DNA from: Gammaproteobacteria bacterium
GTDB lineage: Bacteria > Pseudomonadota > Gammaproteobacteria > Pseudomonadales > Cellvibrionaceae
Assembly (NCBI GenBank): GCA_021151625.1
Contig: JAGKWY010000007.1
Location: 1 to 64,000, forward strand
Direction: 5' to 3'
DNA length: 64,000 nt
Positions 1 through 9,704 of this stretch are shown in pieces (the stretch's first letter is position 1; each line of letters begins with the position of its first letter). A program made the position numbers and the translations under genes. The notes under the pieces were generated by a model. The model saw nothing but the letters and a program-made list of their open reading frames with translations. It did not search any database and was not told the DNA's origin.

Positions 1-78
1 GACACCATCAAAAAAATCAAAAACCCCACCGGAAAAGCCAATAAAATTATCATTAGAGAAACAGGAGTTTCCATGGTG

Positions 79-1212
79 TTACTCCGAGCTGTGGGTCAAT
101 CTGTGCAAGTGCTCAGCAATTTCTGCTGCTTGCCCGGCGCGAAAACTATTTTGATTCGCCAGGTCCGCAACAGTTTCTATGTGTTTTGAAATTTCCCGCG
201 CGGCAATACTCTGCTGCCCAGCGGCTACTGCAATTTCATCTATTAATGCAAATACATCATCGGTTGTTGTCAAAATTGCTGTTAATGACTCATCAGCAAT
301 GCCTACCTCCTCAATCGATTTACCGGTTTTTTCCACCACCTTGGTCATGCTCAACAATACTTGCTGCATGCTCTCCTGCACACGTGCAATATTGGTGGCA
401 ATTTCACTGGCAGAACCCTGACTCCGTGCCGATAATGCACGCACTTCATCAGCCACTACTGCAAAGCCACGCCCGTGCTCTCCCGCGCGCGCGGCTTCAA
501 TTGCTGCATTTAAAGCCAGCAAATTTGTTTGCCCGGCAATATCGCTAATCACCTGTGACATGGCCGTAACATTACCCATTAAGTTTTCCAACTGGCTCAC
601 GCGACCTTCTGTCTCACGCGCGAGATTGGCTACTGTATTAACTTCTTTACTCGCTTCTTTTAACGCATTACCACCTTGCTTGCTTAAATCACAAGATTTG
701 GTTGCTGCATCCCGCGCTGCCACAATACGACTACTGATATCATCAATGCTGTGACTTATTTCCGTGATAGCTGCAGCGCTGGATTGGGTCGCATTGGATT
801 GATAGGCCGCACTTTTGGAAACCTCCTTGGCATTGGCTGCCAGTTCAAACGATGAATGGCCCATCTCTTTCACTGCATCTTTGTATTCAGCATTGCGTCT
901 TTGCCGCGCTTTAAATACTTCAATAAACGTATCGTGTAATCCATGTAGTGGACCGGTTACCAGACGGTTCCAATCTGCTACTTCTTCTTTATCAACTGCT
1001 GCCAGATAACTTTTTATTCCCGCAATATCGTTGCTAACACCACCAATTAACCCCAGCACCAAAATCACAACTACCACCAGGGGCATTGCCATCCAATAAC
1101 TATTTACTTGCAACAAAATCGCGCCGATTACCAACAACAAACTGCAAAAAATTGCTGTCAATAACACCCACAATTTCACCGAGGCAACGGCCTGCCCCAA
1201 AAAACGCACCAT
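79..1212 (-). CDS. Methyl-accepting chemotaxis protein, short form without a periplasmic domain
   Basis: Chemoreceptor of 377 aa. The N terminus has two adjacent hydrophobic segments (about residues 10-35 and 40-60) with almost nothing between them, so there is no sizeable periplasmic ligand domain. The rest is a long helical signalling domain carrying the highly conserved hairpin tip (IAGQTNLLALNAAIEAAR, then GEHGRGFAVVADEVR), which contacts CheA/CheW. The ATG at 1212 follows GGAGG at good spacing; a GTG one codon upstream is possible. Such receptors sense membrane or cytoplasmic cues, or partner with another sensor. The ligand is unknown. No chemotaxis genes are adjacent, so it is an orphan receptor. 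Confidence 0.93.
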   Translation of the reverse strand: MVRFLGQAVASVKLWVLLTAIFCSLLLVIGAILLQVNSYWMAMPLVVVVILVLGLIGGVSNDIAGIKSYLAAVDKEEVADWNRLVTGPLHGLHDTFIEVFKARQRRNAEYKDAVKEMGHSSFELAANAKEVSKSAAYQSNATQSSAAAITEISHSIDDISSRIVAARDAATKSCDLSKQGGNALKEASKEVNTVANLARETEGRVSQLENLMGNVTAMSQVISDIAGQTNLLALNAAIEAARAGEHGRGFAVVADEVRALSARSQGSASEIATNIARVQESMQQVLLSMTKVVEKTGKSIEEVGIADESLTAILTTTDDVFALIDEIAVAAGQQSIAAREISKHIETVADLANQNSFRAGQAAEIAEHLHRLTHSSE

Positions 1213-1524
1213 CACAAAACCTCCAACCGGTTTAAGTAAAAATCAACCAGTAAAATCACGCACAAGTTCGGTGCAACCAAAAAACCACAGGACTAATCAG
1301 GCGGCAAAAAGGTGCACATGTGATTGGCGTTTATTTGTTTTTACTCTCTCACCATATGCCAATCAACATTCATGCCACAGAATAGACAAACTAAAACCGT
1401 CAAAAACACGGAACAATTATCAATAAAAACCACTTAATTACAGAAAGTGACAGTTTATTGTCCCAAAAAGAAAAAGCCCGGCGTTATGCCGGGCTTTAGT
1501 GGAAAAATAGTGCTGAGCAACTAA
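1213..1524. other. Intergenic region between the chemoreceptor and pepN
   Basis: About 310 bases, AT-rich, with no coding frame I would support. It must hold the promoter of the minus-strand chemoreceptor, but I could not point to clear sigma-70 or sigma-28 boxes. The right end holds the pepN terminator at 1473-1497. Confidence 0.5.
1473..1497 (-). terminator. Rho-independent terminator after pepN
   Basis: Perfect 10-bp stem AAAGCCCGGC/GCCGGGCTTT with a 5-nt loop. On the minus strand the stem runs into a T-rich tract (TTTTTCTTTTT). It lies 28 bases beyond the pepN stop and closes the nadK-to-pepN operon. Confidence 0.88.
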
Positions 1525-4224
1525 TCAGACGAGGCTTTTGCTGACCACCTCAAATACATCTTTTGATAAATCCGGTTCATCCATAATTCGTTCCAATTGC
1601 GCTTTCATTAATGCCTGGCGCTGCGGGTTATATTTTTTCCATTTGGTTAACGGGGTTAACAGACGCGACGCAATTGACGGGTTTTGCGCATTAAGCTTGA
1701 TAATTTGATCAGCGAGGAATTGATAACCAGCACCAGCATCGGCATGGAAATTAATGGGATTATTTGCACAAAAGCCGGCGATAAGAGCGCGAATCTTGTT
1801 AGGATTTTTGCCATCAAACGCAGCGTGTGTTTGCAGTGCCTTTACCTTTTGTAAAGTACCCGGCAATACACACATCGCCTGCACACTGAGCCATTGGTTA
1901 ACCACCAATGATTCGTGTTGCCAGCGCTGGTAAAAATCCGCAAGTGCATTAGCCGCAAGCTGTTGGGCCAGCGGCGTTTCACTATTTACCAACTGCGTTA
2001 AGGCCGCCATCACATCAGTCATGTTATTAGCTGTGCGATATTGCTGCTCACATTGTTTAATCAAGGCTTCATCACCTAGCAACATCAAATAACCCAGGGC
2101 AACATTTTTTAAGCTGCGCGCTGCGATTGCATCGGCAGTTGCCGCATAGCTTTGTTGATGATCATAAGCGCGATAAATAGTTTCCAGCTCAGCACGCAGC
2201 GCAAGTGCCAATGCTTTACGCACAGCAGCGCGACCATAATGAATTGCTTCCACATCGACAACCTCGGCCAGCTCACTAAGGTAAGCTTCTGAAGGCAAGC
2301 TGAGCATATAGGCAACCATGGCCTTATCCAGGCTTTCGTCTTGCAACACACTGCGATAGGCGTCAACCAATTCGGCATCCACCAACCAATTCACCAATGA
2401 TTGACCTTCCTGATAGGCGGCCATCGCCACTTGTATTGCCTGCAAACCCAATTGCTGGCTGGCTTCCCAGCGATTAAATCCATCGCTGTCGCGACTCATC
2501 AACAAGATTAAATCTGCACGTGAATAGTCGTAATGCCATTTCACCGGTGCAGAAAAACCGCGCAATAAGCTGGGCACCGGTTTTTCCTGCACACGTTCAA
2601 ACACAAATGTTTGTTCGGCCTCGGTTAGTTCCAATACTTTGTAGGTGTTATCGCTGGTTTCAAAATCCGGTGCGGCATTTTTTAACACCAGTGGCAAATC
2701 CCCCGCGCTGCCAATCAAGCCAACAGCAACAGGAATATGGAATGGCAATTTGTTGGTGCACTCAGGTGTTGGTGGGCAGGATTGTTTAATCGTGAGCGAA
2801 TATTCCTGCGCATCTTCATCGTAGGAATCGGTAATCTGCAAGCGCGGCGTGCCCGCTTGTGAATACCAGCGTTTGAACTGGGTGAGATCAAGGCCAGAGG
2901 CATCTTCAAGGGCTTTGATAAAATCTTCAGTGGTAACTGCCTGACCATCGTGGCGATCAAAATACAAATCTGTGCCTTTGCGGAAATTTTCCTTGCCTAA
3001 CAGCGTAGCTAGCATGCGAATTACTTCCGCACCTTTTTCATACACTGTCATAGTGTAGAAGTTGGAAATTTCGATATAGGACTCCGGACGAATCGGGTGC
3101 GCCATGGGGCCTGCATCTTCTGCAAACTGGGCGGTGCGCAATAGCGTTACATCCTCTACTCGCTTGACCGTACGTGAACCCATGTCGGCCGAAAACTCCG
3201 AATCGCGATAAACCGTAAAACCTTCTTTCAAACTCAATTGGAACCAATCGCGACAGGTAACGCGATTGCCGCTCCAGTTGTGAAAATATTCATGGGCTAC
3301 AACTCCTTCAACGCGCTGGAAACCGGCATCGGTTGTTGTTTCCGGTTTTGCCAGGACGCAGGAAGTGTTAAAAATATTAAGGCCCTTGTTTTCCATCGCG
3401 CCCATATTGAAATCATCAACGGCGACAATCATAAAAATATTCAAGTCGTATTCACGCCCGTACACTTTCTCATCCCAACGCATGGAATTTTTTAGTGAAG
3501 TCATGGCGTGATCACACTTATCCAAATCCTTTGGTTCTACAAAAATTTTCAAGGTCACTTCACGCCCGGAGCAGGTAGTAAATTTATCCTCAATGTGCGC
3601 AAGCTCACCGGCTACCAACGCGAACAGATAAGCGGGCTTTTTAAAGGGATCATGCCATGTAGCGTAGTGGCGATTGCTCTCCAACTCACCCTGATCAATT
3701 AGATTGCCATTGGATAAAAGCACCGGGTATTTTTTATCCGCAACCACGGTAGTGGTGAATTCACTCATCACATCCGGGCGATCCAGGTAATAGGTTATCT
3801 TGCGGAAACCTTCTGCTTCACACTGGGTGCAGTACATAGTGCGCGAGCGATACAAACCTTCCAGCGAGGTATTTTGCTCGGGTTTTATTTTGGTAATAGT
3901 GATAAGGGTAAATTCTTCCGGTGTATTAAGAATGGTGATGGATTCTTCACCGAATTGATAATCGCCCTCGCCTAAAATTTTTCCATTTAATGCAATGGAT
4001 ACCAATTCCAGATTAGCGCCGTGCAAGGTCAATTGCGTTGCAGGCTGTGCCGCCGCCGGGTTGCGATACAACTGCAACATTGCACTAACAACCGTTTCAC
4101 CGTCATAAATTTCAAACCGCAGATCAGTGGTTTTGATTAAATAATCCGGCACTGAATAATCTTTCAGATAAATGGTTTTGGGCGCTTGCTCTGTGGTGGG
4201 CAGATTTTGTTCTACGGCAGTCAT
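1525..4224 (-). CDS. pepN: Aminopeptidase N (M1 zinc metallopeptidase)
   Basis: Cytosolic aminopeptidase of 899 aa that removes N-terminal residues from peptides during protein turnover. The M1 exopeptidase motif GAMEN is at about residues 275-279 and the zinc site HEYFH at about 311-315 (then NWSGN), with the downstream zinc-ligand Glu in LKEGFTVYRD. Length matches PepN of other gammaproteobacteria. A GTG at 4242 opens the frame further, but the ATG at 4224 has AGGA eight bases upstream, so I prefer it. It is the last gene of a run with DUF1315, rhomboid, metallophosphatase and nadK, all with gaps under 60 bases. Confidence 0.97.
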   Translation of the reverse strand: MTAVEQNLPTTEQAPKTIYLKDYSVPDYLIKTTDLRFEIYDGETVVSAMLQLYRNPAAAQPATQLTLHGANLELVSIALNGKILGEGDYQFGEESITILNTPEEFTLITITKIKPEQNTSLEGLYRSRTMYCTQCEAEGFRKITYYLDRPDVMSEFTTTVVADKKYPVLLSNGNLIDQGELESNRHYATWHDPFKKPAYLFALVAGELAHIEDKFTTCSGREVTLKIFVEPKDLDKCDHAMTSLKNSMRWDEKVYGREYDLNIFMIVAVDDFNMGAMENKGLNIFNTSCVLAKPETTTDAGFQRVEGVVAHEYFHNWSGNRVTCRDWFQLSLKEGFTVYRDSEFSADMGSRTVKRVEDVTLLRTAQFAEDAGPMAHPIRPESYIEISNFYTMTVYEKGAEVIRMLATLLGKENFRKGTDLYFDRHDGQAVTTEDFIKALEDASGLDLTQFKRWYSQAGTPRLQITDSYDEDAQEYSLTIKQSCPPTPECTNKLPFHIPVAVGLIGSAGDLPLVLKNAAPDFETSDNTYKVLELTEAEQTFVFERVQEKPVPSLLRGFSAPVKWHYDYSRADLILLMSRDSDGFNRWEASQQLGLQAIQVAMAAYQEGQSLVNWLVDAELVDAYRSVLQDESLDKAMVAYMLSLPSEAYLSELAEVVDVEAIHYGRAAVRKALALALRAELETIYRAYDHQQSYAATADAIAARSLKNVALGYLMLLGDEALIKQCEQQYRTANNMTDVMAALTQLVNSETPLAQQLAANALADFYQRWQHESLVVNQWLSVQAMCVLPGTLQKVKALQTHAAFDGKNPNKIRALIAGFCANNPINFHADAGAGYQFLADQIIKLNAQNPSIASRLLTPLTKWKKYNPQRQALMKAQLERIMDEPDLSKDVFEVVSKSLV

Positions 4225-4276
4225 GGCAACATCCTGATTCACTTACGGGGCTTAAGTAAAAAGCAACAATAGAAAA

Positions 4277-4549
4277 CTACTCAACCCACTTGATGGGTTT
4301 ATCGGTATGGGCATGATCATGGTCGTGATCATCATCACCACAAAAAGTATGCGGCTCAGGCGGAATGTAACCTGTGTGCTGGTCAGGTGGCAGGTTCTTG
4401 TGCTCATAGGCAATGACGGCTTGCATACACAACTGGCGCTGCTCGCTGGATAGGCGGTTGCCATCAGGCCATTTGCCCAACTCTACCGCGCGTTTTAAAT
4501 TTTGGTAAATTTCCGGCGTAAGGCTGGAAAGCAGTTGCTGTATATCCAT
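4277..4549 (-). CDS. DUF1315 (YeaC-like) small protein
   Basis: Conserved protein of 90 aa, function unknown. The N-terminal helical part (MDIQQLLSSLTPEIYQNLKR) and the following block with KWPDG and L..EQ..LCMQAVIAYE fit the DUF1315/YeaC family from memory. The C-terminal tail is rich in His and Asp (CGDDDHDHDHAHTD), a possible metal-binding stretch. It sits 25 bases after the rhomboid gene and just before pepN. The same neighbourhood is, as I recall, found in Pseudomonas. Confidence 0.85.
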   Translation of the reverse strand: MDIQQLLSSLTPEIYQNLKRAVELGKWPDGNRLSSEQRQLCMQAVIAYEHKNLPPDQHTGYIPPEPHTFCGDDDHDHDHAHTDKPIKWVE

Positions 4550-4573
4550 TGAATTACTCGCAAATCAAAAAAA

Positions 4574-5419
4574 TTAACGACGAAAAAACTGTGTTGTTGC
4601 CAGCGCATACAAGGCACCGGCAATTAAACCACCCAGATGCGCGGCATTGGCGACTGAGCCAGAAATAAAATAATCAACCACTCCAGTCATACACAGCACT
4701 AACCAGAACAACATAAAACCAATTAACGCTGGTGACACAGCTATCAGAGGATGAGGGACAAGTCGCTGACGAACAGCAATAAAACCTACCAACGCATAAA
4801 CTACACCGGACATCCCGCCAAATGCAGGCGATTCACTCCAGAGATATTGCGCAACATTGGAAGCCACACCACTAATCACCACGAAGAGTAAAAATGACCA
4901 GGCGCCCATCAGGTATTCCAATCGTCGCCCTAAATCCCACATCCACAAACTATTAAAGAGCACGTGGAAAATTCCAAAATGTAAAAATATCGGCGTTAGC
5001 AAACGCCAGACTTCACCAGCGGCCAGTGAGTCAGCAAGCGGAACAATGAGCGTGGTTGTAAACTTCTGAAAACTGAACCAGTACACCAGTTGGCTGTTCG
5101 ACTCAACTAAAAACGCGCCCAGTGCACTCAAGGCTATTAGCAAAATAACAACCGGAACTTGCATGGCTTGCTGGGCGAGCGACGGTGACGAATATGCAGG
5201 GGCTTCTGCAACCGGAGCTGATTCCAAACGAATATCGCCCTGCGAATACTGGGTTAGAAATTCCTGCAACGCAGGAACCACCCTCTCATCCAACACCCAG
5301 AGGCACTGTTGCCCCTGCTCTTCGGTAATACGATGCTGCAGGCCACGCGTGCGCAAATAATCGCTTAATTCCTGCAAATCCTGCTCGAGTGAAAAATATT
5401 TAACCGCTATCCAGTTCAA
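4574..5419 (-). CDS. Rhomboid-family intramembrane serine protease (GlpG-like)
   Basis: Inner-membrane protease of 281 aa. Residues 1-70 form a soluble N-terminal domain like that of GlpG, followed by six or seven hydrophobic segments from about residue 86. The rhomboid signature is visible: the HxxxN region HFGIFHVLFNSLW (His147, His152, Asn156), the nucleophile in GGMSG (Ser204) and the catalytic His in NAAHLGG (His261). The only in-frame start near the family's usual N terminus is a TTG at 5419. It lies 38 bases after the metallophosphatase. Substrates are unknown. Confidence 0.92.
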   Translation of the reverse strand: MNWIAVKYFSLEQDLQELSDYLRTRGLQHRITEEQGQQCLWVLDERVVPALQEFLTQYSQGDIRLESAPVAEAPAYSSPSLAQQAMQVPVVILLIALSALGAFLVESNSQLVYWFSFQKFTTTLIVPLADSLAAGEVWRLLTPIFLHFGIFHVLFNSLWMWDLGRRLEYLMGAWSFLLFVVISGVASNVAQYLWSESPAFGGMSGVVYALVGFIAVRQRLVPHPLIAVSPALIGFMLFWLVLCMTGVVDYFISGSVANAAHLGGLIAGALYALATTQFFRR

Positions 5420-5457
5420 AATAGAAAGACCACCTGACGCTTACGAATTCAAATAGA

Positions 5458-6468
5458 TTAGGGATCTACATAGACCCACACGAATTTGTCCGACTGCAAT
5501 TGTGCCTCACCGTCCATGCGATAAGCCACCAATCGCCCAAATTTAACCGCACTATAATCCAGGCATGCGAGATTGTTAGCCAATGGCCGGGGTGTCCCTT
5601 TTAGCCAATAGTGTCCAATAAACAGCGGTGGCTGGGACGCATCGTAATAGACCATCTGCGCGCGATGCTCGGCACTGATAGCCGCGCAGGCGACATGCTC
5701 GGGCAAGGGATCAGGCTGGAAGAGCAGCTGACCATAGGTCTCCGCCGTGTGCCCCCAAAACTTGGTGCGAAAGGCACGGCGCTGGTAGCCGTCAGCAGAC
5801 ACCATTACCTCACCTTCCGGTAACGGCAAATCCACCCCACCAGTGAGCCGCTGTTTGGTAATCGCCTCCAGACTGCCCTTTTGTGCAGACTTGATAACAA
5901 ATGGCCAATCGATATGTCCATCGCCATAATGTTGACGATGCTTATCTATCAAAGCGTGATCCCAGCAAGCGTGCACTGCACGAAACACCTGATGAGTTTG
6001 CGGATGCTCTATTTCCAGAAACAGCGGCAACTCCACAAACCAGCGCACAAAGGCCAGCCACTCCTGGGTGTGTTCGGCAAATTGCTCCAGGGTTTCCGCC
6101 ACCTGGCGAGCACTGGCAATGGTATGGGGACGCAAGTATTCGCTGGAGCCAGGCCCGGTCGGGGTACTGTAGGTGATTGCATTGAATTCGTGGTTGCCGA
6201 GAACCATCAGGGCGCTGCGCGCCTCCACCATATCGCGCACCAGATGCAGAGCTTCGCGGATACGCGGGCCGCGATCTACCACATCGCCCAAAAAAATGAC
6301 CTGTCGCTGTGCATGGCGATAAACACCGCGCTGCTTCTTGTAACCCATCTGCTGTAACAAGCGCTCCAGCGTATGGGCACAACCGTGGATATCGCCAATT
6401 AAATCGTACCCATAAGCCTCGCCCATGCGCGGTTGAAGGATTGATTTAATGGGCGATGCTTCAGTCAT
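5458..6468 (-). CDS. Calcineurin-like metallophosphatase
   Basis: Soluble 336-aa phosphoesterase of the serine/threonine phosphatase/ApaH superfamily. The three metal-binding blocks are intact and in order: GDIHG near residue 26, GDVVDRG near residue 65 and GNHEF near residue 95. They predict a dinuclear metal centre. The start codon lies one base after the nadK stop, so it is surely cotranscribed with nadK. Whether it acts on phosphoproteins, dinucleotides or another phosphoester cannot be told from sequence. Confidence 0.9.
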   Translation of the reverse strand: MTEASPIKSILQPRMGEAYGYDLIGDIHGCAHTLERLLQQMGYKKQRGVYRHAQRQVIFLGDVVDRGPRIREALHLVRDMVEARSALMVLGNHEFNAITYSTPTGPGSSEYLRPHTIASARQVAETLEQFAEHTQEWLAFVRWFVELPLFLEIEHPQTHQVFRAVHACWDHALIDKHRQHYGDGHIDWPFVIKSAQKGSLEAITKQRLTGGVDLPLPEGEVMVSADGYQRRAFRTKFWGHTAETYGQLLFQPDPLPEHVACAAISAEHRAQMVYYDASQPPLFIGHYWLKGTPRPLANNLACLDYSAVKFGRLVAYRMDGEAQLQSDKFVWVYVDP

Positions 6469-6469
6469 A

Positions 6470-7369
6470 TCATTCCTTTAGCAGATGACCGCCCCACCCC
6501 AGTTTGGAGCGGCAGCGCTCATAGAAGTTGTAATCATTGGGATGAAGCAGCTGCAGTAGCTGCGGTTTTTTGCGGATACGAATTTCATCGCCAGTTTGTA
6601 CATCCACATGGGAATGTCCATCGCAAGTGACCATGGGCTCTGCGCGATTATGCTCGCCCACAACAACAGTGATTTCGCTGCTGCCCGCAACTACTATCGG
6701 CCGGCTACTCAGGGTATGGGGATTCATGGGCACCACAACTATGGCATCTAACGTGGGGTGCAATAAGGGGCCACCGCCACTGAGGGAATAAGCTGTTGAA
6801 CCGGTGGGCGTAGAGACAATCACCCCATCAGAGCGCTGACTGGTGACGAAGACGCCATCCACGCTGATTTCAAATTGCAGCATATGAATGAATTGGCCGG
6901 GGTGAAGTACCACATCATTGAACGCATCGGCAGTGGCGATTAGTTGGCCATTACGAATCACTTCCATATCCAGCAAAAAGCGCATTTCCGAAATGTAATC
7001 ACCCGACAGAACTTCATCGACCTTGTTTTCAATATCTTCTGGCGTGATATCCGTTAAAAACCCGAGACGCCCGCGGTTAACCCCCAATAAGGGCACATTA
7101 TATTTCGCCAGCGCACGTGCACCGCGCAACAGGCTGCCATCGCCCCCCACCACTATCACCAGGTCACACACTTGCCCCATGGCTTCCATGTCCATAATGC
7201 GTTGGGCAGCCTTAACTATACCGGCATCGCAAACCAGGGCAGCAGTTTCCGCTTCCAACACAAAATTCCTGCCGCGTTTTTGCAGAAAGCGAATTAACCG
7301 TTTTATGGAGTAAACCGCGCGCTCGTTATTGAGATGGCCAATCAGGCCTATCGTTGAAAATTGAGTCAT
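6470..7369 (-). CDS. nadK: NAD kinase
   Basis: ATP-dependent kinase making NADP from NAD, 299 aa. The diagnostic GGDG motif is at residues 75-78, followed by GVNRGRLGFLTD; the glycine-rich SDGVIVSTPTGSTAYSLSGGGP block and the FNDVVL block are also present. Length is standard. It is the first gene of the minus-strand operon running to pepN and is divergent from the DUF1853 gene, with about 107 bases between them for two promoters. Confidence 0.97.
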   Translation of the reverse strand: MTQFSTIGLIGHLNNERAVYSIKRLIRFLQKRGRNFVLEAETAALVCDAGIVKAAQRIMDMEAMGQVCDLVIVVGGDGSLLRGARALAKYNVPLLGVNRGRLGFLTDITPEDIENKVDEVLSGDYISEMRFLLDMEVIRNGQLIATADAFNDVVLHPGQFIHMLQFEISVDGVFVTSQRSDGVIVSTPTGSTAYSLSGGGPLLHPTLDAIVVVPMNPHTLSSRPIVVAGSSEITVVVGEHNRAEPMVTCDGHSHVDVQTGDEIRIRKKPQLLQLLHPNDYNFYERCRSKLGWGGHLLKE

Positions 7370-7476
7370 AAATCATCCACTGCGTCAGCGGTTATAGTGA
7401 GCCGGCTAGCTCAGGTAAGATCACCAGGTATTTCAGGCTATTATAGCCAGCGAAACCCTCACCGGGATGTAACTTT

Positions 7477-8484
7477 ATGCAGCCACCTTACACCAAACCC
7501 AGCAACAGCTCCCCCAGCAGCGCTAATCCCGACAACACCAATCGCACAAACCTGCACAGGCTGCAACAGCAATCTGTGCGCGATCTGGCCTGGTGTTGTT
7601 TTAGCGCCCCCATGATGCAAGAGCTACCCGGTTGTAATGCACACATACTGCCGCTTGACAACCAATCGCTGTGGCCATGGCTGCAGGCACTGGACCAACA
7701 ACCCAAACCCTTGCTCGATCATTTAGCCCAGCTTAAAAGCACACGGCTGGGTATCTATTACGAAGCCCTTTGGCACTTCTATTTTGCCAATCACCCGCAA
7801 TGGAAGTTGTTGCAGCACAACCTGCAAATTGATCGCGCTGGCATCACCCTGGGAGCCTTCGATTTTTTATGTCAGCACGGCGATGAATACTGGCACATTG
7901 AGACAGCGGTAAAATTTTATTTATGCAGCACCCGCAACCCGCTGGAAGCTTACGAATGGAAATACTGGATAGGTCCGGAGGGAAAAGATCGGTTGGATTT
8001 AAAACTTAATCATCTGCGTCAACACCAATTGCCCTTGCACCAGACTGCCGAAGCAAGAGAGCCACTAGCAACCCTCTATCCCACTGTGAATCACTGGAAC
8101 ACTGGGCTGTGCCTGCAAGGATATTTATTTTCGCCTGCGCAGCATCCAAGCCAACCTGCATTCAGCCACACTTCCCACGCCCATGGCGCCTGGTGGTACG
8201 CCAGCCAATTCCTTGCGCAACTTGCAGAAAAAGAAACCGGACACTGGCTGGTGCTGGAGCGTAAACGCTGGTTATCACCAGCACAAACAGAAGGCGTTGA
8301 GCAACTGCTAGGCAATGATCAACTTGCAGAAAAAATCCGGGAGGAATTGATAAGCTCTGCACGCCCGCTCCTAATTGCAGCGATGGCAAAGCAGAGCGAT
8401 ACGAAAACTGAATGTTGGATCGAAACCGAACGTTTGTTTGTGGTTGCTGATGACTGGCCGACTAATCTGTCCGACCCGGCATAG
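7477..8484 (+). CDS. DUF1853 family protein
   Basis: Conserved cytosolic protein of 335 aa, function unknown. The core motif RLGIYYEALW(H/R)F (near residue 91) and the following acidic/aromatic stretch (FDFLCQHGDEYWHIETAVKF) match DUF1853 from memory. The arrangement E..W.F..... D.L... E..VK.. is reminiscent of a nuclease-like fold, but that is only a suggestion. It is divergent from nadK, and its last 23 bases overlap the convergent 3' end of the cNMP/rhodanese gene. Confidence 0.8.
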   Translation: MQPPYTKPSNSSPSSANPDNTNRTNLHRLQQQSVRDLAWCCFSAPMMQELPGCNAHILPLDNQSLWPWLQALDQQPKPLLDHLAQLKSTRLGIYYEALWHFYFANHPQWKLLQHNLQIDRAGITLGAFDFLCQHGDEYWHIETAVKFYLCSTRNPLEAYEWKYWIGPEGKDRLDLKLNHLRQHQLPLHQTAEAREPLATLYPTVNHWNTGLCLQGYLFSPAQHPSQPAFSHTSHAHGAWWYASQFLAQLAEKETGHWLVLERKRWLSPAQTEGVEQLLGNDQLAEKIREELISSARPLLIAAMAKQSDTKTECWIETERLFVVADDWPTNLSDPA

Positions 8485-9598
8485 CCTCACCAGCACGCAG
8501 TACGTAATTGCGTCTGTCGCGTAGCATGGCTTTACCAGCATTACCAAACAACTGATTGCAATTATCTAGAGCCAGAGTTTTATAACCGTGCTCTGCCAGC
8601 AAATAAGCGGCGGCCCGGCTGCGACGTCCGGTATCACAATAGAAAATATACAGATTTTCTTTATTTAGCAGGCGCGATTTAATCGCCAGAAGATTCAGCG
8701 GAATATTCACCGCCTTGGGTAAATGCGCTTCGCTGTACTCTTCTTCACTGCGTACATCCACAGTGACAACACCCTTGGCCAGCGACTCTTCCAATTCATT
8801 AAATCCTAAGGTGGCAACGCTCGGCTCTTTTAACAAACGATAAAAATCTTGCTTTTCCAAACGCATTAACACACCGTCAGTGCGCATCATAACTGTTGCA
8901 TTGCGTACAGTTTCATTTACCAATGCATCTTCGCCGAAGCAGCGGCCAACGCCAATTGTCGCCAGATGTTGACGTTTATTGTCAGAATGGCGAGCCACAT
9001 CCGCCTCACCTTCCTTAATGAAATAACACTGCTCGCCCATTTCCCCCTGGCGAATAATCACATCGCCGGCATAGACGACTTGCGGGGTCAACCGTGAAAA
9101 AATTTGCTCTACATTGAGCGGCGGGACTTTGAAAAACAAATTGGATTTCAATACCGTCATCATCCAGTCGACATCTTCATCCAGATCGCGCTCGCGTGAA
9201 ATAATCAACTGCAGATAATCGGCAACCTGGCTCCAGGTAAGCAACTTATCAAGTCGTTCGCTATCGATACGCAGCACACTGCAATCTGTCTCCGCCACTG
9301 CAGTTACGGCGCGCGGTTGTTGATGGGCAATTGGGAAAAGTGAACTGCGACCTTTTATAAGCGTGCGATTGCCGGCGTCATCAACCAGTGCAACATCGCC
9401 ATACATTAAATACACATGCTGCGCATCGTAGCTTCCCGCCGTAAAGAGCGTTTGGCCAGCACAGACGACTTCCAGCAAGGCATCGTTAAGCAGGGCCATC
9501 AAATGGCTTTCACTCATCTCTTTTAACGGAACGAGCGTGCGCGTCAAATTCAAATCAAATTCAATCGGCGCGACCTGAACAGTTTTTTGAGCCTGCAT
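8462..9598 (-). CDS. Double cyclic-nucleotide-binding domain / rhodanese fusion protein
   Basis: Cytosolic 378-aa protein with three modules: a degenerate cNMP-binding-like domain (about residues 20-125), a more typical one (about 150-265, with the phosphate-cassette-like CFGEDALVNETVRNATV), and a C-terminal rhodanese domain (about 275-365) whose active loop CDTGRRS keeps the catalytic Cys. There is no DNA-binding domain, so this is not a CRP-type regulator; cyclic-nucleotide control of a sulfurtransferase or persulfide sensor is inferred. The ATG at 9598 has AAGGAA upstream and is preferred to a TTG five codons earlier. Confidence 0.85.
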   Translation of the reverse strand: MQAQKTVQVAPIEFDLNLTRTLVPLKEMSESHLMALLNDALLEVVCAGQTLFTAGSYDAQHVYLMYGDVALVDDAGNRTLIKGRSSLFPIAHQQPRAVTAVAETDCSVLRIDSERLDKLLTWSQVADYLQLIISRERDLDEDVDWMMTVLKSNLFFKVPPLNVEQIFSRLTPQVVYAGDVIIRQGEMGEQCYFIKEGEADVARHSDNKRQHLATIGVGRCFGEDALVNETVRNATVMMRTDGVLMRLEKQDFYRLLKEPSVATLGFNELEESLAKGVVTVDVRSEEEYSEAHLPKAVNIPLNLLAIKSRLLNKENLYIFYCDTGRRSRAAAYLLAEHGYKTLALDNCNQLFGNAGKAMLRDRRNYVLRAGEAMPGRTD

Positions 9599-9704
9599 AA
9601 CCAATTCCTTCAAGAGGAGATAAATTCCGGTATCGGACCAACGTCATCCCAACACCAACTACTTATAATTTTCCACACTGCCTTTGCTGCCCAAAGCCGA
9701 ATAA

